NCBI GenBank assembly: GCA_006844705.1
Contig: SPJS01000065.1
Location: 51,424-115,423, forward strand
Direction of reading: 5' to 3'
DNA from: Methylococcaceae bacterium
Lineage (GTDB): Bacteria > Pseudomonadota > Gammaproteobacteria > Methylococcales > Methylomonadaceae
Length of the DNA: 64,000 nucleotides
Under the pieces are notes generated by a model that worked only from the letters and a program-made list of their open reading frames with translations, had not been told where the DNA came from and ran no database searches. The number at the start of each line of letters is the position of its first letter. The stretch's first letter is position 1. A program made the position numbers and the translations under genes. Shown in pieces: positions 37,053 through 46,766 of this stretch.

Positions 37053-38107
37053 CAGCTTAACTTTTGAAATTTATCCGCTATTTGATCCAGACTCATAATA
37101 TGATCTGCCAACCCCGCATCACCGATTGCCTTTGGCATACCATAAATTGTGCTGCTGGCTTCGTCTTGTGCCCAAATGCGGGCAAGTTTCTGTTGTTTTA
37201 ACCTTTCTGCGCCAGCTTTACCGTCAGTCCCCATGCCCGTCAACACAACAGCCAGAATTTTTCCATTTACATACTGCGCAACCGAGTTGAATGTAATATC
37301 CACACACGGCGCATAGACTTCTTTTGGATGTTTAAGACGTAAATGAATCTTGTATTGCCCTTTTCTTCCGGAAATTTCCATTTGCATGCCTCCCGGCGCA
37401 AGATAAGCCGTCCCGGCATCAAGTACATCGCCCTCTTCTGCCAGCTTTACCTCTACATTACAGATGTCATTCAGGCGCTCGGCAAAACTCTCTGTAAAAC
37501 TGTGCGGCATATGCTGAATGAGCAACACAGGAAAGGAACAATCCTTTGATAAGGTACGCAGAATGGTCTGCATGGCAATCGGCCCACCCGTTGAGGCCGC
37601 TACCAGTACTAAATCAAAATGTTCATGCGATGTCGTACGTGCTGACCGATGAGTATCATTCCTCACGGTGTCGACATGCGACTGAGCGCGCTTGACTTTC
37701 AGCTTTTCCGCCTGTTGCGCTGCTGTCCTGACACTCATGCGTAATAATTTTTTCGCCGTTTCCCTGTCATTATTAATGTCATCCAGGCTTTTGGGCAAAA
37801 AATCAATCGCGCCTGCTTGCAAGGCATCCAGCGTCGCTTTGGCACCCATGTGGGTTGATGCAGAAAACATCAGAATGGGTGTCGGGCTTTCCTGCATGAT
37901 TTGCTTGACAGCACTGATCCCATCCATCCTGGGCATCTCAATATCCATGGTAATGACGTCAGGCTTAAATTGATGCACCATTTGGACGGCTTCATGACCA
38001 TCATGCGCAAAGCCTAGAACTTCAAACTCACCCTGTTCCTGAAGAACCTGCTGAATTCTCTTGCACATGAAGGTTGAGTCATCAACAATCAACACCCTTG
38101 TTCCCAT
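37052..38107 (-). CDS. cheB: Protein-glutamate methylesterase CheB (flagellar cluster 2)
   Basis: Receiver domain (VLIVDDSTFMCKRI, ITMDIEMPRMDG) and methylesterase domain with Ser in LVAASTGGPIAM, His in LIQHMPHSF and Asp in TGMGTDGKAG. Length 351. It corresponds to the CheB of the Pseudomonas cheYZAB-motCD cluster. Its partner CheR is not in this cluster; the only one in the window is at 13098. Confidence 0.95.
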   Translation of the reverse strand: MGTRVLIVDDSTFMCKRIQQVLQEQGEFEVLGFAHDGHEAVQMVHQFKPDVITMDIEMPRMDGISAVKQIMQESPTPILMFSASTHMGAKATLDALQAGAIDFLPKSLDDINNDRETAKKLLRMSVRTAAQQAEKLKVKRAQSHVDTVRNDTHRSARTTSHEHFDLVLVAASTGGPIAMQTILRTLSKDCSFPVLLIQHMPHSFTESFAERLNDICNVEVKLAEEGDVLDAGTAYLAPGGMQMEISGRKGQYKIHLRLKHPKEVYAPCVDITFNSVAQYVNGKILAVVLTGMGTDGKAGAERLKQQKLARIWAQDEASSTIYGMPKAIGDAGLADHIMSLDQIADKFQKLS

Positions 38108-38118
38108 ATTCCACCCTG

Positions 38119-40377
38119 TTAACTGGCATAACGTTTCATTAACCCCGGTACGTCAAGAATCAGGGCTATTTTTCCATCACCGGTAATCGTTGCACCAGCC
38201 AGACCATCAAGACCGTTTAATTTGGCACCCAAAGGTTTAATGACCACTTCTTCCTGGCCAATTAATTGATCGACCACAAAGCCAATCTGACGGCCACCGG
38301 AATTAACTATGACAACATGACTCAGCTGACTTTTATCGACCACATAGGCTGGGTCCTGAACCAGCCACTCTGCCAGGAAAAACAGAGGCAAGGCGCGTTC
38401 CCTAACCATTACCACCAGTTGGTTATCTACCACGTTGGTTGTACTTAAATCCAGATCCAGAATTTCCAGGACACTGGCAAGCGGCAATGCAAAAGCCTGC
38501 CCAGCCAGTTTAACCATTAAGGTCGGCATGATCGCCAGGGTCAACGGTACTTTGATGATGATAGTACTGCCCTTACCTTCCTTGGAATCAATTTCAACAA
38601 CACCATTCATTTGGGTAATTCGTGTTTTGACCACATCCATACCCACACCACGACCAGACACATCGGATATTTCAGTTTTGGTTGAAAACCCTGGCATAAA
38701 GATCAGGTTATAACATTCTTTTTCATCCAGCCTGGCAGCCGATTCCTCATCCATCAATCCTTTTTCAACGACTTTGGCACGCAGGGCGTCCGGATTCATT
38801 CCTTTACCATCATCCTCAATGGATAACAGAATATGGTCACCTTCCTGAGAGGCAGTGAGCACGACGACACCTTCACGGGGTTTTCCTGCAGCCGCTCTGA
38901 CATCGGGCATTTCAACACCATGATCTACTGCATTACGTACCAGATGCACCAAGGGGTCAGCCAGGGCTTCAACTAGATTTTTATCCAGATCTGTTTCTTC
39001 TCCCACCAACTCCAGGCGAATTTCTTTGTTTAGATTGCGTGCAAGATCCCGAACCACTCGTGGAAATCGGCCAAAGACTTTCTTGATCGGTTGCATACGG
39101 GTTTTCATCACCGCCAATTGCAAATCTGCAGTGACCACGTCCAGATTGGATACCGCCTTGGAGAACTGTTCTCCAACTTCATCATTGGCTTTCAGGGTTT
39201 GAAAACGATTTCTGACTAATACCAACTCACCTACCATGTTCATGATTTCATCAAGCACGTAGGTATCAACTCTTACTGTACTTTCTGCTTGTGGTTGCGC
39301 TGGTTTTGCAGGTTTCTTGTCTTTAGCTGATTTTTTTACCACAGGCGCCGGTGCCATTTCCTGCGTACTCTGTTTTGAAGCTGCTGGTGGCTGTGTATTG
39401 CTTTCTTCTGGTTTATGTGCAGCAGAAGCTACGGCTTGTTTTTGATTCTGTTTTTCACCCGGTTCCTGTGGCGCTGCATCTGCCCCTCTATCGGGGGCCA
39501 GGTTATCTGTATTAAATTTCCCCTGGCCATGCAAATTATCAAGGACTTTCTCAAATTCATCATCCGTAATTAAATCTGAATCCGCTGCAGTTTCGGCATT
39601 CGTTGCAGGCGCTTCCGCTTGAACATTGGAACTGGAAAACTTGCCTTCACCATGCAAGTCATCCAACAACTTATCAAACTCTTCTTCACTGATGTCTTCA
39701 TCAGAAGTATTTAGTTCAACGGGTGTAGGGCTTCCCCCCTTACCATGCAAAGCATCTAACAGGTCATCAAATTCCTGTTCGGTAATTTCATCTCCTTGAT
39801 CACTGCTTTCAGACCCGCCGCCAACAGATTCGAGCATGCTTTCAAATTCCTGCGCAACTATTTCACTGGCTGTCGTTGCGGACGTCGCTTCCTCATGCGT
39901 GCTTTCAGTGTGCTCGACGGTTTCAACCTGCCCTGCAGATTGATCGTCTACGTCAACATTTGTGACCGATGAACCTGATACTATTTCTCCACCCGCACTG
40001 AATTGTTTTAAAGCTGAGCTAAGTGAAGGGTCAGCAGCTTCCGGTTCCGTCCCAGAGCGGACCAGATCGAACATTTCGTTGACTACATCCAACACCTGTA
40101 GAATGACATCCATTAATTCAGGGGTTGCCTGACGGTCTCCCTGGCGCAGCACGTTAAATACGTCTTCTGCACTATGGCAAATGTCTACCAGGGCATGGAT
40201 TGAAAGGAATCCGGCGCCTCCTTTTACCGTATGGAATCCACGAAATATGGCATTTAATAAATCCAGGTTGTCTGGAGACTGTTCTAATTCGACCAGTTGC
40301 TCACCCAGTAACTCCAGAATTTCACCGGCCTCAACCAGAAAATCCTGTAATATCTCGTCATCCAGATCAATCGCCAT
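38119..40377 (-). CDS. cheA: Chemotaxis histidine kinase CheA (flagellar cluster 2)
   Basis: Domains in order: HPt with His49 (RGFHTVKGGAGFL); a long acidic linker (about 110-375) holding four copies of a short motif; P3 dimerisation (about 380-440); HATPase with LVRNAVDHGVE, EDDGKGMN and GRGVGMDVVK; and a C-terminal CheW-like domain ending LILDVPGLMKRYA. Length 752. The kinase feeds CheY at 41149 and CheB at 37052 and thus the flagellar motor. There is no folded P2 domain. In Vibrio this linker contains the LID region bound by ParC and ParP, which fits the gene content here. Confidence 0.96.
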   Translation of the reverse strand: MAIDLDDEILQDFLVEAGEILELLGEQLVELEQSPDNLDLLNAIFRGFHTVKGGAGFLSIHALVDICHSAEDVFNVLRQGDRQATPELMDVILQVLDVVNEMFDLVRSGTEPEAADPSLSSALKQFSAGGEIVSGSSVTNVDVDDQSAGQVETVEHTESTHEEATSATTASEIVAQEFESMLESVGGGSESSDQGDEITEQEFDDLLDALHGKGGSPTPVELNTSDEDISEEEFDKLLDDLHGEGKFSSSNVQAEAPATNAETAADSDLITDDEFEKVLDNLHGQGKFNTDNLAPDRGADAAPQEPGEKQNQKQAVASAAHKPEESNTQPPAASKQSTQEMAPAPVVKKSAKDKKPAKPAQPQAESTVRVDTYVLDEIMNMVGELVLVRNRFQTLKANDEVGEQFSKAVSNLDVVTADLQLAVMKTRMQPIKKVFGRFPRVVRDLARNLNKEIRLELVGEETDLDKNLVEALADPLVHLVRNAVDHGVEMPDVRAAAGKPREGVVVLTASQEGDHILLSIEDDGKGMNPDALRAKVVEKGLMDEESAARLDEKECYNLIFMPGFSTKTEISDVSGRGVGMDVVKTRITQMNGVVEIDSKEGKGSTIIIKVPLTLAIMPTLMVKLAGQAFALPLASVLEILDLDLSTTNVVDNQLVVMVRERALPLFFLAEWLVQDPAYVVDKSQLSHVVIVNSGGRQIGFVVDQLIGQEEVVIKPLGAKLNGLDGLAGATITGDGKIALILDVPGLMKRYAS
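39520..39867 (-). repeat. Four-copy motif repeat in the CheA linker
   Basis: Residues 171-189, 196-214, 228-245 and 268-286 of CheA share the pattern I-[ST]-x-x-EF-[DE]-x-[LVM]-L-[DE]-x-[LV]-[HG]-G-x-G. Copies 2-4 have the strict core LHG-x-G, as in EFDDLLDALHGKG and EFDKLLDDLHGEG. The first copy is degenerate (EFESMLESVGGG). The repeats are separated by disordered Ser/Ala/Thr/Glu-rich spacers and look like linear binding motifs. Confidence 0.85.
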
Positions 40378-40388
40378 TTATGTTTCCT

Positions 40389-41132
40389 TTAGAATCCCAG
40401 ACTAGAAAGCAAATCATCCACTTCATCCTGACTGCTGGCCACACCGCCTTGTTTATCATCCACCCCTGGAACGACCGGTCCGGCAAGCGACTCTTGACTG
40501 ACTATTTCATCTTGTTTTTCAGGCCTGGCTTCCGTATCAACAGCACGACCTGACAGTTTGATCATTTCCACCATACTGTTTTCCAGGTTTTGCACCAGAT
40601 CAATTACTTTTCTTATCACTTGACCGGTAATATCCTGAAATCCTTGTGCCATCAATATTTCATTCAAGCCCGATTGAACCCGTTCCAATGATGTTCTGGA
40701 CTCTTTAAAATGCAGGGTGATTTCCTGACTCATCTCCTTGAATTCATTGAATGGCATCTCCTTGTCTAAAAAACGATTCCATTTCTGATCCAGCTCAATT
40801 GCCTGAACATTCAATTGATCAGAAACCGGCATCAGGTTTTCTACAGCGGTTAAGGTCGTATTGGCTGCATCCTCAGTCATCGTAATGACATAATTTAATC
40901 TTTCCTTGGCATCCGGGATTTCATTTTGTGTGAATTGAGTGATTTTTGAATCCAGAGTGAAACTGCGCATCGTGTCATGCAGTTGCCGGGTTAAGCGTCC
41001 GACTTCCTGGAATAATTGGGTTTCCCGCAGACTGGCAATTTCATCTAATAGGCTATCTGCTTTTGTTTCATTATTATTTTCCAATGCCGTCACCAAATCT
41101 TTGGCTAATTGCATCCGAAGTTCATGCGTCAT
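40389..41132 (-). CDS. cheZ: Protein phosphatase CheZ
   Basis: CheZ dephosphorylates CheY-P. The long four-helix part has the catalytic site in AQGFQDITGQVIRKVI (Asp and Gln), and the C-terminal helix DEVDDLLSSLGF binds CheY-P. I chose ATG 41132, which is 6 bases after GAGGAG, giving 247 residues; earlier in-frame starts overlap that Shine-Dalgarno or cheY itself. Confidence 0.94.
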   Translation of the reverse strand: MTHELRMQLAKDLVTALENNNETKADSLLDEIASLRETQLFQEVGRLTRQLHDTMRSFTLDSKITQFTQNEIPDAKERLNYVITMTEDAANTTLTAVENLMPVSDQLNVQAIELDQKWNRFLDKEMPFNEFKEMSQEITLHFKESRTSLERVQSGLNEILMAQGFQDITGQVIRKVIDLVQNLENSMVEMIKLSGRAVDTEARPEKQDEIVSQESLAGPVVPGVDDKQGGVASSQDEVDDLLSSLGF

Positions 41133-41148
41133 GCTCATCTCCTCAACC

Positions 41149-41523
41149 TTAAGCATCGATTCTCTCAAAGATTTTATCGATTTTTTCTTTTAGGGTCGCA
41201 GCGGTAAAAGGCTTGATAATATATCCATTGACTCCGGCTTGAGCCGCCATCACAATTTGTTCCCGTTTGGCTTCGGCAGTCACCATCAATACCGGCATAC
41301 TGGCCAGCTCAGGATTGGCACGGACAGCCTTTAACAGGTCAATCCCGGTCATGCCCGGCATATTCCAATCGGTCACTAGAAAATCAATGCCACCACTTTC
41401 CAGTATAGGTAGCGCAGTTTTCCCATCATCGGCCTCTACAGTATTGGTAAAACCGAGGTCTCTTAACAGATTTTTTACTATTCGCCTCATTGTTGAAAAA
41501 TCATCAACAACAAGAATTTTCAT
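41149..41523 (-). CDS. cheY: Response regulator CheY (flagellar cluster 2)
   Basis: Receiver domain with [18 protein letters not shown], phospho-acceptor in [12 protein letters not shown], Thr in LMVTAEA and Lys in YIIKPFTA. This is the classical CheY that binds FliM; the FliM here has the matching N-terminal peptide. ATG 41523 gives 124 residues, as in Pseudomonas. It starts a block of cheY-cheZ-cheA-cheB-motC-motD-parC-parP. Confidence 0.95.
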   Translation of the reverse strand: MKILVVDDFSTMRRIVKNLLRDLGFTNTVEADDGKTALPILESGGIDFLVTDWNMPGMTGIDLLKAVRANPELASMPVLMVTAEAKREQIVMAAQAGVNGYIIKPFTAATLKEKIDKIFERIDA

Positions 41524-41602
41524 ATTTTTATCCAAATGATTTCTCCAGTCATCAGGGTTTTATGTATTTAATAATAGACATTAATTGCAAAACTGGAACG
41601 AA

Positions 41603-42346
41603 TTACACAGATTTTTCTGACTCTTTTAGCCACTCAGATAATCTTGCGCGTAACCGTAAAACAGCCTGACTGCTGATTTGACTGACGCGTGATTCACTGA
41701 CCTCTAAGACCTGTCCAATTTCTTTAAGATTGAGCTCATCATCGTAATAAAGTGAGATGACCAGTTGCTCTCTTTCTGGCAACTCTTTAATCGCGTCTGC
41801 CAGTGCCTGGTGAAAATCAGACAATAACAATTGATCGACAGGTTGTTCATGATCGGCTTCTGCCTCTTTCAAAAAGGTGTCACCGGCTTGATCAAGTTCT
41901 TCCACGCTGAATGTTTTACAGCCAATCGAGTCCTGCAGAATCTGGTTGTACTCAGAAATGGATATACCCAAAAATTCAGCCACATCAACATCCCGGGCAT
42001 CCCGCCCCAATTTGTTTTCCACTTCGCGAATGGCTTCTGCAACCATACGTGATTTTCTATGCACAGAACGCGGTGTCCAGTCTGCGCGTCTGACCTCATC
42101 CAACATGGCACCACGAATACGAATACCGGCATAGGTTTCAAAGCTGGCCCCCTGATCGACATTGTAGTTTTTGATGGCTTCCAGCAATCCCACCATCCCG
42201 GCCTGGATCAAATCATCGAGTAAGACGGTATCCGGCAAACGCCCCTGGAGATGATAGGCAATACGTTTTACCAGGGGGGTATGCTGTAACACCAGCTCTT
42301 TGGTGTTGCCCTGTTGTACGGAAGCATAGACTGCCGCTCCATTCAT
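41603..42346 (-). CDS. fliA: Flagellar sigma factor FliA (sigma-28)
   Basis: A 247-residue sigma-70-type factor: region 2 with LLDDLIQAGMVGLLEAIKNY and RRADWTPRSVHRKSR (-10 recognition and region 3), and region 4 with LNLKEIGQVLEVSESRVSQI. It directs late flagellar and chemotaxis promoters. It overlaps fleN by 4 bases (ATGA). No FlgM gene is in the window. Confidence 0.96.
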   Translation of the reverse strand: MNGAAVYASVQQGNTKELVLQHTPLVKRIAYHLQGRLPDTVLLDDLIQAGMVGLLEAIKNYNVDQGASFETYAGIRIRGAMLDEVRRADWTPRSVHRKSRMVAEAIREVENKLGRDARDVDVAEFLGISISEYNQILQDSIGCKTFSVEELDQAGDTFLKEAEADHEQPVDQLLLSDFHQALADAIKELPEREQLVISLYYDDELNLKEIGQVLEVSESRVSQISSQAVLRLRARLSEWLKESEKSV

Positions 42347-43221
42347 GCAACATCCTCAGCTGAGGCATACTGAATCATACGCTCAACAAAAAATTCCAGG
42401 TAACCACCAGCATTGGTTTTATGCGGCCACTGGTCTACTTTTTTGGCGAGATTTCTGAAGCCCCTGGATGCATCACTGCCGGGGAAGGATACGATCACCG
42501 GTTTTTGCTTCTGTACGGCTTTGCGTAAATGCTCATCCATCGGAATCGCCCCTTCAAAACGCAGGCTGACATCAAGGTAATGATCGGTGACTTTAGTCAG
42601 CTTGCCGAACAGGGTCAGTCCATGCTCGGCCGACTTGACCATATTGGTCACAATATGAAAGGTATTCAAGCCATAGTCACGGTTAAGTAGCTTGATATAG
42701 GCATAGGCATCAGTCAGTGACGTCGGCTCATCACATACCACCACAATCACTTCCTGACAGGCGCGGGCAAAATTAACCACGCCTGCGGTAATACCTGCTG
42801 CGGTATCGACGATCAATACATCCAGATCTTTATCTATATCGCTAAACGCATGAATAAGTCCAGCCTGTTCGGTACTGGTGAGCTCTGACATATGCTGCAA
42901 ACCGGATGACGCCGGAATAATTTTTAACCCTTCCGGCCCGTCCAGCATGATGTCAGCCAGTGCTTGTTCTCCATTCATCACATGGGACAGATTAAATTTG
43001 GGTGACATGCCCAAAAGAATATCCACATTGGCCAACCCCATATCTGCGTCGAGCAAGGCCGTCTTGCGCCCCATTTGTGCCAGCGCCACACCCAGATTGA
43101 CGGAAAGATTGGTTTTCCCTACCCCACCCTTGCCGCTTGTCACTGCGATAACTCTTACCGGTTTTGATTGTTTCATGCTTCGTATTCCAGCTGCCTGATC
43201 CCTAAACCTAGACGTATGCAT
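42343..43221 (-). CDS. fleN: Flagellar number regulator FleN (FlhG)
   Basis: A MinD-like ATPase that limits flagellar number, in Pseudomonas by restraining FleQ. It has TSGKGGVGKTNLSVN (deviant Walker A), LLDADMGLANVDILLGM and VDTAAGITAGV. I chose ATG 43221, giving the N-terminal RDQAAGIR segment common in this family; ATG 43176 would remove it, and the upstream GTG 43263 runs deep into flhF. It overlaps flhF by 14 bases. Confidence 0.92.
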   Translation of the reverse strand: MHTSRFRDQAAGIRSMKQSKPVRVIAVTSGKGGVGKTNLSVNLGVALAQMGRKTALLDADMGLANVDILLGMSPKFNLSHVMNGEQALADIMLDGPEGLKIIPASSGLQHMSELTSTEQAGLIHAFSDIDKDLDVLIVDTAAGITAGVVNFARACQEVIVVVCDEPTSLTDAYAYIKLLNRDYGLNTFHIVTNMVKSAEHGLTLFGKLTKVTDHYLDVSLRFEGAIPMDEHLRKAVQKQKPVIVSFPGSDASRGFRNLAKKVDQWPHKTNAGGYLEFFVERMIQYASAEDVA

Positions 43222-44617
43222 TTGCAGCCCAGGCTTCGCTTGTTTCCTGATTAGTATAGTCACTTTCTTCAGCTATCCCAGCCAGACACTGTTGTAACAA
43301 TGCATAGACATCGGCTTCATGAAAATCTTCTGGCACCTGCTGACCATTGGTAGTAAAAGCCAGCGCTAATTTATGATTGCCCAGTGCAGATAATGCCTGT
43401 CCCGGCGTCACGGCTTCATCCAGCTTGGTCAGAATTGCCGCATGAGGTTGTGAGTCACTGAACGCATTGATGGTTTCAGCGATACTCCTGCCCTGGGTCG
43501 CTGCGGACATCACCAGGTAGCTGCGTATTTTGAATTGTTCAAAAGGCAGACTGTTAATCTGCTCAGCCAGCCGCACATCACGTTGTCCCAAACCCGCAGT
43601 ATCGATCAACACCAGTTTTTTGGCGGCAAAATAATCCAGATGCTGTTTTAATTCGTCAGCATTATTGGCTACTTTTACCGGTACCCCAAGAATGCGTCCG
43701 TAAATTTTTAATTGCTCCTGACCGCCGATACGGAAATTATCCATACTGATCAATGCCACGTGGTCCGCGCTGTTTTGCAGAATAAACTGGGCTGCCATTT
43801 TAGCCAGGGTGGTTGTTTTGCCCACACCGGTGGGGCCGACCAATGCTGCAATGCCGCCTTCGAATAACAGGTCATCACTGAGCATTGGCAATTCATCAGC
43901 CAGCATATCGCACGCTTTGTTAAAGGCTCTATCGATATCCCGATGCGTTCCCAGACGATTACACAAGCGCTGCACCAGCGCACCAGCAAAGCCCAGCCCG
44001 TGTAAACGCTCTGCCAATTGGCGGCGGGTATCTGCATCCTGAACCGGTACTGACTGCTGCGAAAGCCCCTCAAGACGGCTTTCCAACAGGTTTTTTAACC
44101 CGGCCAGTTCATTGCGCATTTCCTGTTTCATATCCTTTAATAAAGGTTCGATATTCACCGTATTGAGGGATGCTTTGGCCTGAGTTGAACTCGCAGAAGC
44201 CTTACTTGGTGTCTGCCGAGGTTTTGCAGGCGCTGTTTTGGTCATTTCTGTTTTTGCCTGCTGACGCTGACCGGCCAGCTGAATTTTCTCGGCATAGCCT
44301 AAATACTGATCCATATTCTTGCGCACCGGGTTTTGGCGCCGCTCGGTTTCATTGCCTTTTTTCCGCGAGCTGCTGATGACATGCATGGGTTTGTCACTGT
44401 CCTTGAAGGTATCCAGCTCTACCTGTTGTGGCGGCTGTTGTTCCTGTTGCTGCAAGTCGTTGTGAATGGCCTGTTCATCAAAATCCCTGGCCGCCACAAT
44501 TTCGACACCTTCATCCACCGAACGGTTGGACATGATTACGGCATCGGCCCCCAACTCTTCTTTGACCATTTTCATCGCTTTACGAATATCCGGCGCAACA
44601 AAACGTTTAATCTTCAT
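43208..44617 (-). CDS. flhF: Flagellar biosynthesis GTPase FlhF
   Basis: An SRP-type GTPase that marks the pole where the flagellum is built. It has an N-terminal basic region (MKIKRFVAPDIRKAM), a middle B domain and the NG domain with GPTGVGKTTTLAKMA (G1), DTAGLGQRD (G3) and TKLDEA (G4). Length 469. It sits between flhA and fleN, the usual order in polar flagellates. Confidence 0.95.
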   Translation of the reverse strand: MKIKRFVAPDIRKAMKMVKEELGADAVIMSNRSVDEGVEIVAARDFDEQAIHNDLQQQEQQPPQQVELDTFKDSDKPMHVISSSRKKGNETERRQNPVRKNMDQYLGYAEKIQLAGQRQQAKTEMTKTAPAKPRQTPSKASASSTQAKASLNTVNIEPLLKDMKQEMRNELAGLKNLLESRLEGLSQQSVPVQDADTRRQLAERLHGLGFAGALVQRLCNRLGTHRDIDRAFNKACDMLADELPMLSDDLLFEGGIAALVGPTGVGKTTTLAKMAAQFILQNSADHVALISMDNFRIGGQEQLKIYGRILGVPVKVANNADELKQHLDYFAAKKLVLIDTAGLGQRDVRLAEQINSLPFEQFKIRSYLVMSAATQGRSIAETINAFSDSQPHAAILTKLDEAVTPGQALSALGNHKLALAFTTNGQQVPEDFHEADVYALLQQCLAGIAEESDYTNQETSEAWAANAYV

Positions 44618-44633
44618 GAAACATCCTCTTTAA

Positions 44634-46730
44634 CTAAGCGCGTTGACCAACGGTTGAAACCACCTTGATCTGCCGATCTTCGGGAATTTCGTTATAAGCC
44701 AGCACATGTAAACCTGCTATCGAATGGCGAATGAAACGTGATAACCAGGGGCGGATGAATGAAGACACCAGAAGAATCGGTGTGCGGCCTTCCACTTCCA
44801 GTCGCTGCACACTGTCTTCCAGTGATTGATGCATTTGTTCCGCCAGCCCGGGCTCCAGTCCTGCCCCGCTATCACTCGCTGTCTGTAATGACTGCTGCAA
44901 TATGCGTTCCAAATCCGGCTCAAGTGTAATGACTGCAAGTTCTTTATCTATCCCATTGATTTCATGGATAATTGAGCGGCCTAACGCAGCACGCACGGCC
45001 GAAGTAAGGATGTCCGGATCTTGACTCTTGCTGCCGTACTCCGCCAAAGTTTCGGCAATGCGGCGCATATCGCGAATAGTCACCCGCTCTTGCAACAGAT
45101 TTTGCAATACCTTGACCACCACGCCCAGCGGCAAGGTTTTAGGCACCAGGTCTTCCACCAGCTTGGGTGCCTGTTTAGCCAGATTATCGAGAATCTGCTG
45201 CGCTTCCTCGTAACCGAATAATTCATGCGCATGGCTGCTGAGGATATGGCTTAAGTGTGTCGCCACCACAGTACTGACATCTACCACGGTGTACCCCAGC
45301 GTCTGTGCCTGATCTTTTTGTGAGCCATCAATCCACAACGCATCCAGTCCGAATGCCGGGTCTTTGCACGCTGTTCCCGGCAACGTGCCAAACACCCGCC
45401 CCGGGTTAATCGCCATATCATTTTCTGGCATAATTTCCGCTTCACCCACGGTCACACCATCCATGGAAATGCGGTAGGTATTGGGGGCAAGATCAAGGTT
45501 GTCACGAATATGTACGGACGGAATTAAAAAGCCCAGCTCCTGCGACAATTTTTTACGCACCCCTTTAATTCTGTTCATCAACTGCCCGCCCTGATTCTTG
45601 TCCACCAGAGGAATCAGACGATAGCCCACTTCCAGCCCGATAATATCCAGTGGCAAGACATCATCCCAGCCCAGTTCCTTGGTTTCCGCTCGACTTTGTT
45701 CCGGTACCGCCAGGGCTTTTCTGGCGACCTCTTCGTCCTGTTTTTTGCGTCGACGCTCCAACATGTAGGCCATCGCCAGTAATGCAGACGACAACAGGAT
45801 AAACACCAGGTTTGGCATGCCCGGGATGATGCCCATAAACCCCATCACAGCGGCTGTGATGATCAGGCTTTTAGGGTCTTCAAATAATTGTGAAGATACC
45901 TGGCGGCCAATATTCTGGCGACTGCCGCGCACCCGGGTCACCACAATCGCGGAAGCGGTTGATAATAATAATGAAGGAATCTGCGCAACCAGACCATCCC
46001 CGATGGTCAACAATACATACACCTGACCGGCATTTGCAAAGCTCATGGCATGCTGGCCAACGCCAATCGCCAGTCCACCGATAATATTGACAAACAGAAT
46101 GATGATACCGGCGACGGCATCACCGCGGACAAATTTGCTGGCACCGTCCATGGAACCATAAAAATCGGCCTCTGCAGCAATTTCTTCACGTCGTGAACGG
46201 GCTTCTTCCTGGGTGATCAGACCGGAATTCAAATCGGCATCAATTGCCATTTGTTTGCCCGGCATGGCATCCAGAGTAAACCTGGCGCCCACTTCAGCCA
46301 CACGCCCGGCACCTTTGGTGACCACAACGAAATTGATGATCACCAGAATGGCAAACACCACCAGACCTACGGCAAAATTCCCGCCAATAACAAAAGAGCC
46401 AAACGCTTCAATCACCTTACCGGCTGCCGCGCCGCCTTCATGTCCCTGCAGTAATACAATACGGGTTGATGCCACATTCAGCGCCAGACGCAAAATGGTG
46501 GCCACCAGAATGACCGTTGGAAAAACCGCAAATTCCAGTGGTTTAAGGGTGTACACCACCACCAGCAGAATGATCAGTGAAAAGGCAATATTAAAAGTGA
46601 AAAACAAATCCAGCAGGAATGAGGGTAATGGCAATACAATCATTGCCAGAATCATCAGGATAACCAATGGTGCCCCCAGGCCCATGCTGCCCAAATTTTG
46701 GCCGAATTGTTTTAGTTTTTCTACATCCAT
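44634..46730 (-). CDS. flhA: Flagellar export gate protein FlhA
   Basis: A large gate protein of the flagellar type III system. Eight membrane segments lie in residues 15-330 with the FHIPEP-region motif GARFTLDAMPGKQMAIDADL. The cytoplasmic domain (about 350-698) docks chaperones and substrates. Length 698 is typical. It follows flhB at a 36-base gap. Confidence 0.96.
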   Translation of the reverse strand: MDVEKLKQFGQNLGSMGLGAPLVILMILAMIVLPLPSFLLDLFFTFNIAFSLIILLVVVYTLKPLEFAVFPTVILVATILRLALNVASTRIVLLQGHEGGAAAGKVIEAFGSFVIGGNFAVGLVVFAILVIINFVVVTKGAGRVAEVGARFTLDAMPGKQMAIDADLNSGLITQEEARSRREEIAAEADFYGSMDGASKFVRGDAVAGIIILFVNIIGGLAIGVGQHAMSFANAGQVYVLLTIGDGLVAQIPSLLLSTASAIVVTRVRGSRQNIGRQVSSQLFEDPKSLIITAAVMGFMGIIPGMPNLVFILLSSALLAMAYMLERRRKKQDEEVARKALAVPEQSRAETKELGWDDVLPLDIIGLEVGYRLIPLVDKNQGGQLMNRIKGVRKKLSQELGFLIPSVHIRDNLDLAPNTYRISMDGVTVGEAEIMPENDMAINPGRVFGTLPGTACKDPAFGLDALWIDGSQKDQAQTLGYTVVDVSTVVATHLSHILSSHAHELFGYEEAQQILDNLAKQAPKLVEDLVPKTLPLGVVVKVLQNLLQERVTIRDMRRIAETLAEYGSKSQDPDILTSAVRAALGRSIIHEINGIDKELAVITLEPDLERILQQSLQTASDSGAGLEPGLAEQMHQSLEDSVQRLEVEGRTPILLVSSFIRPWLSRFIRHSIAGLHVLAYNEIPEDRQIKVVSTVGQRA

Positions 46731-46766
46731 AATGTCCTCAATCTATCGTTTGCCTCTCGGGCCTGG

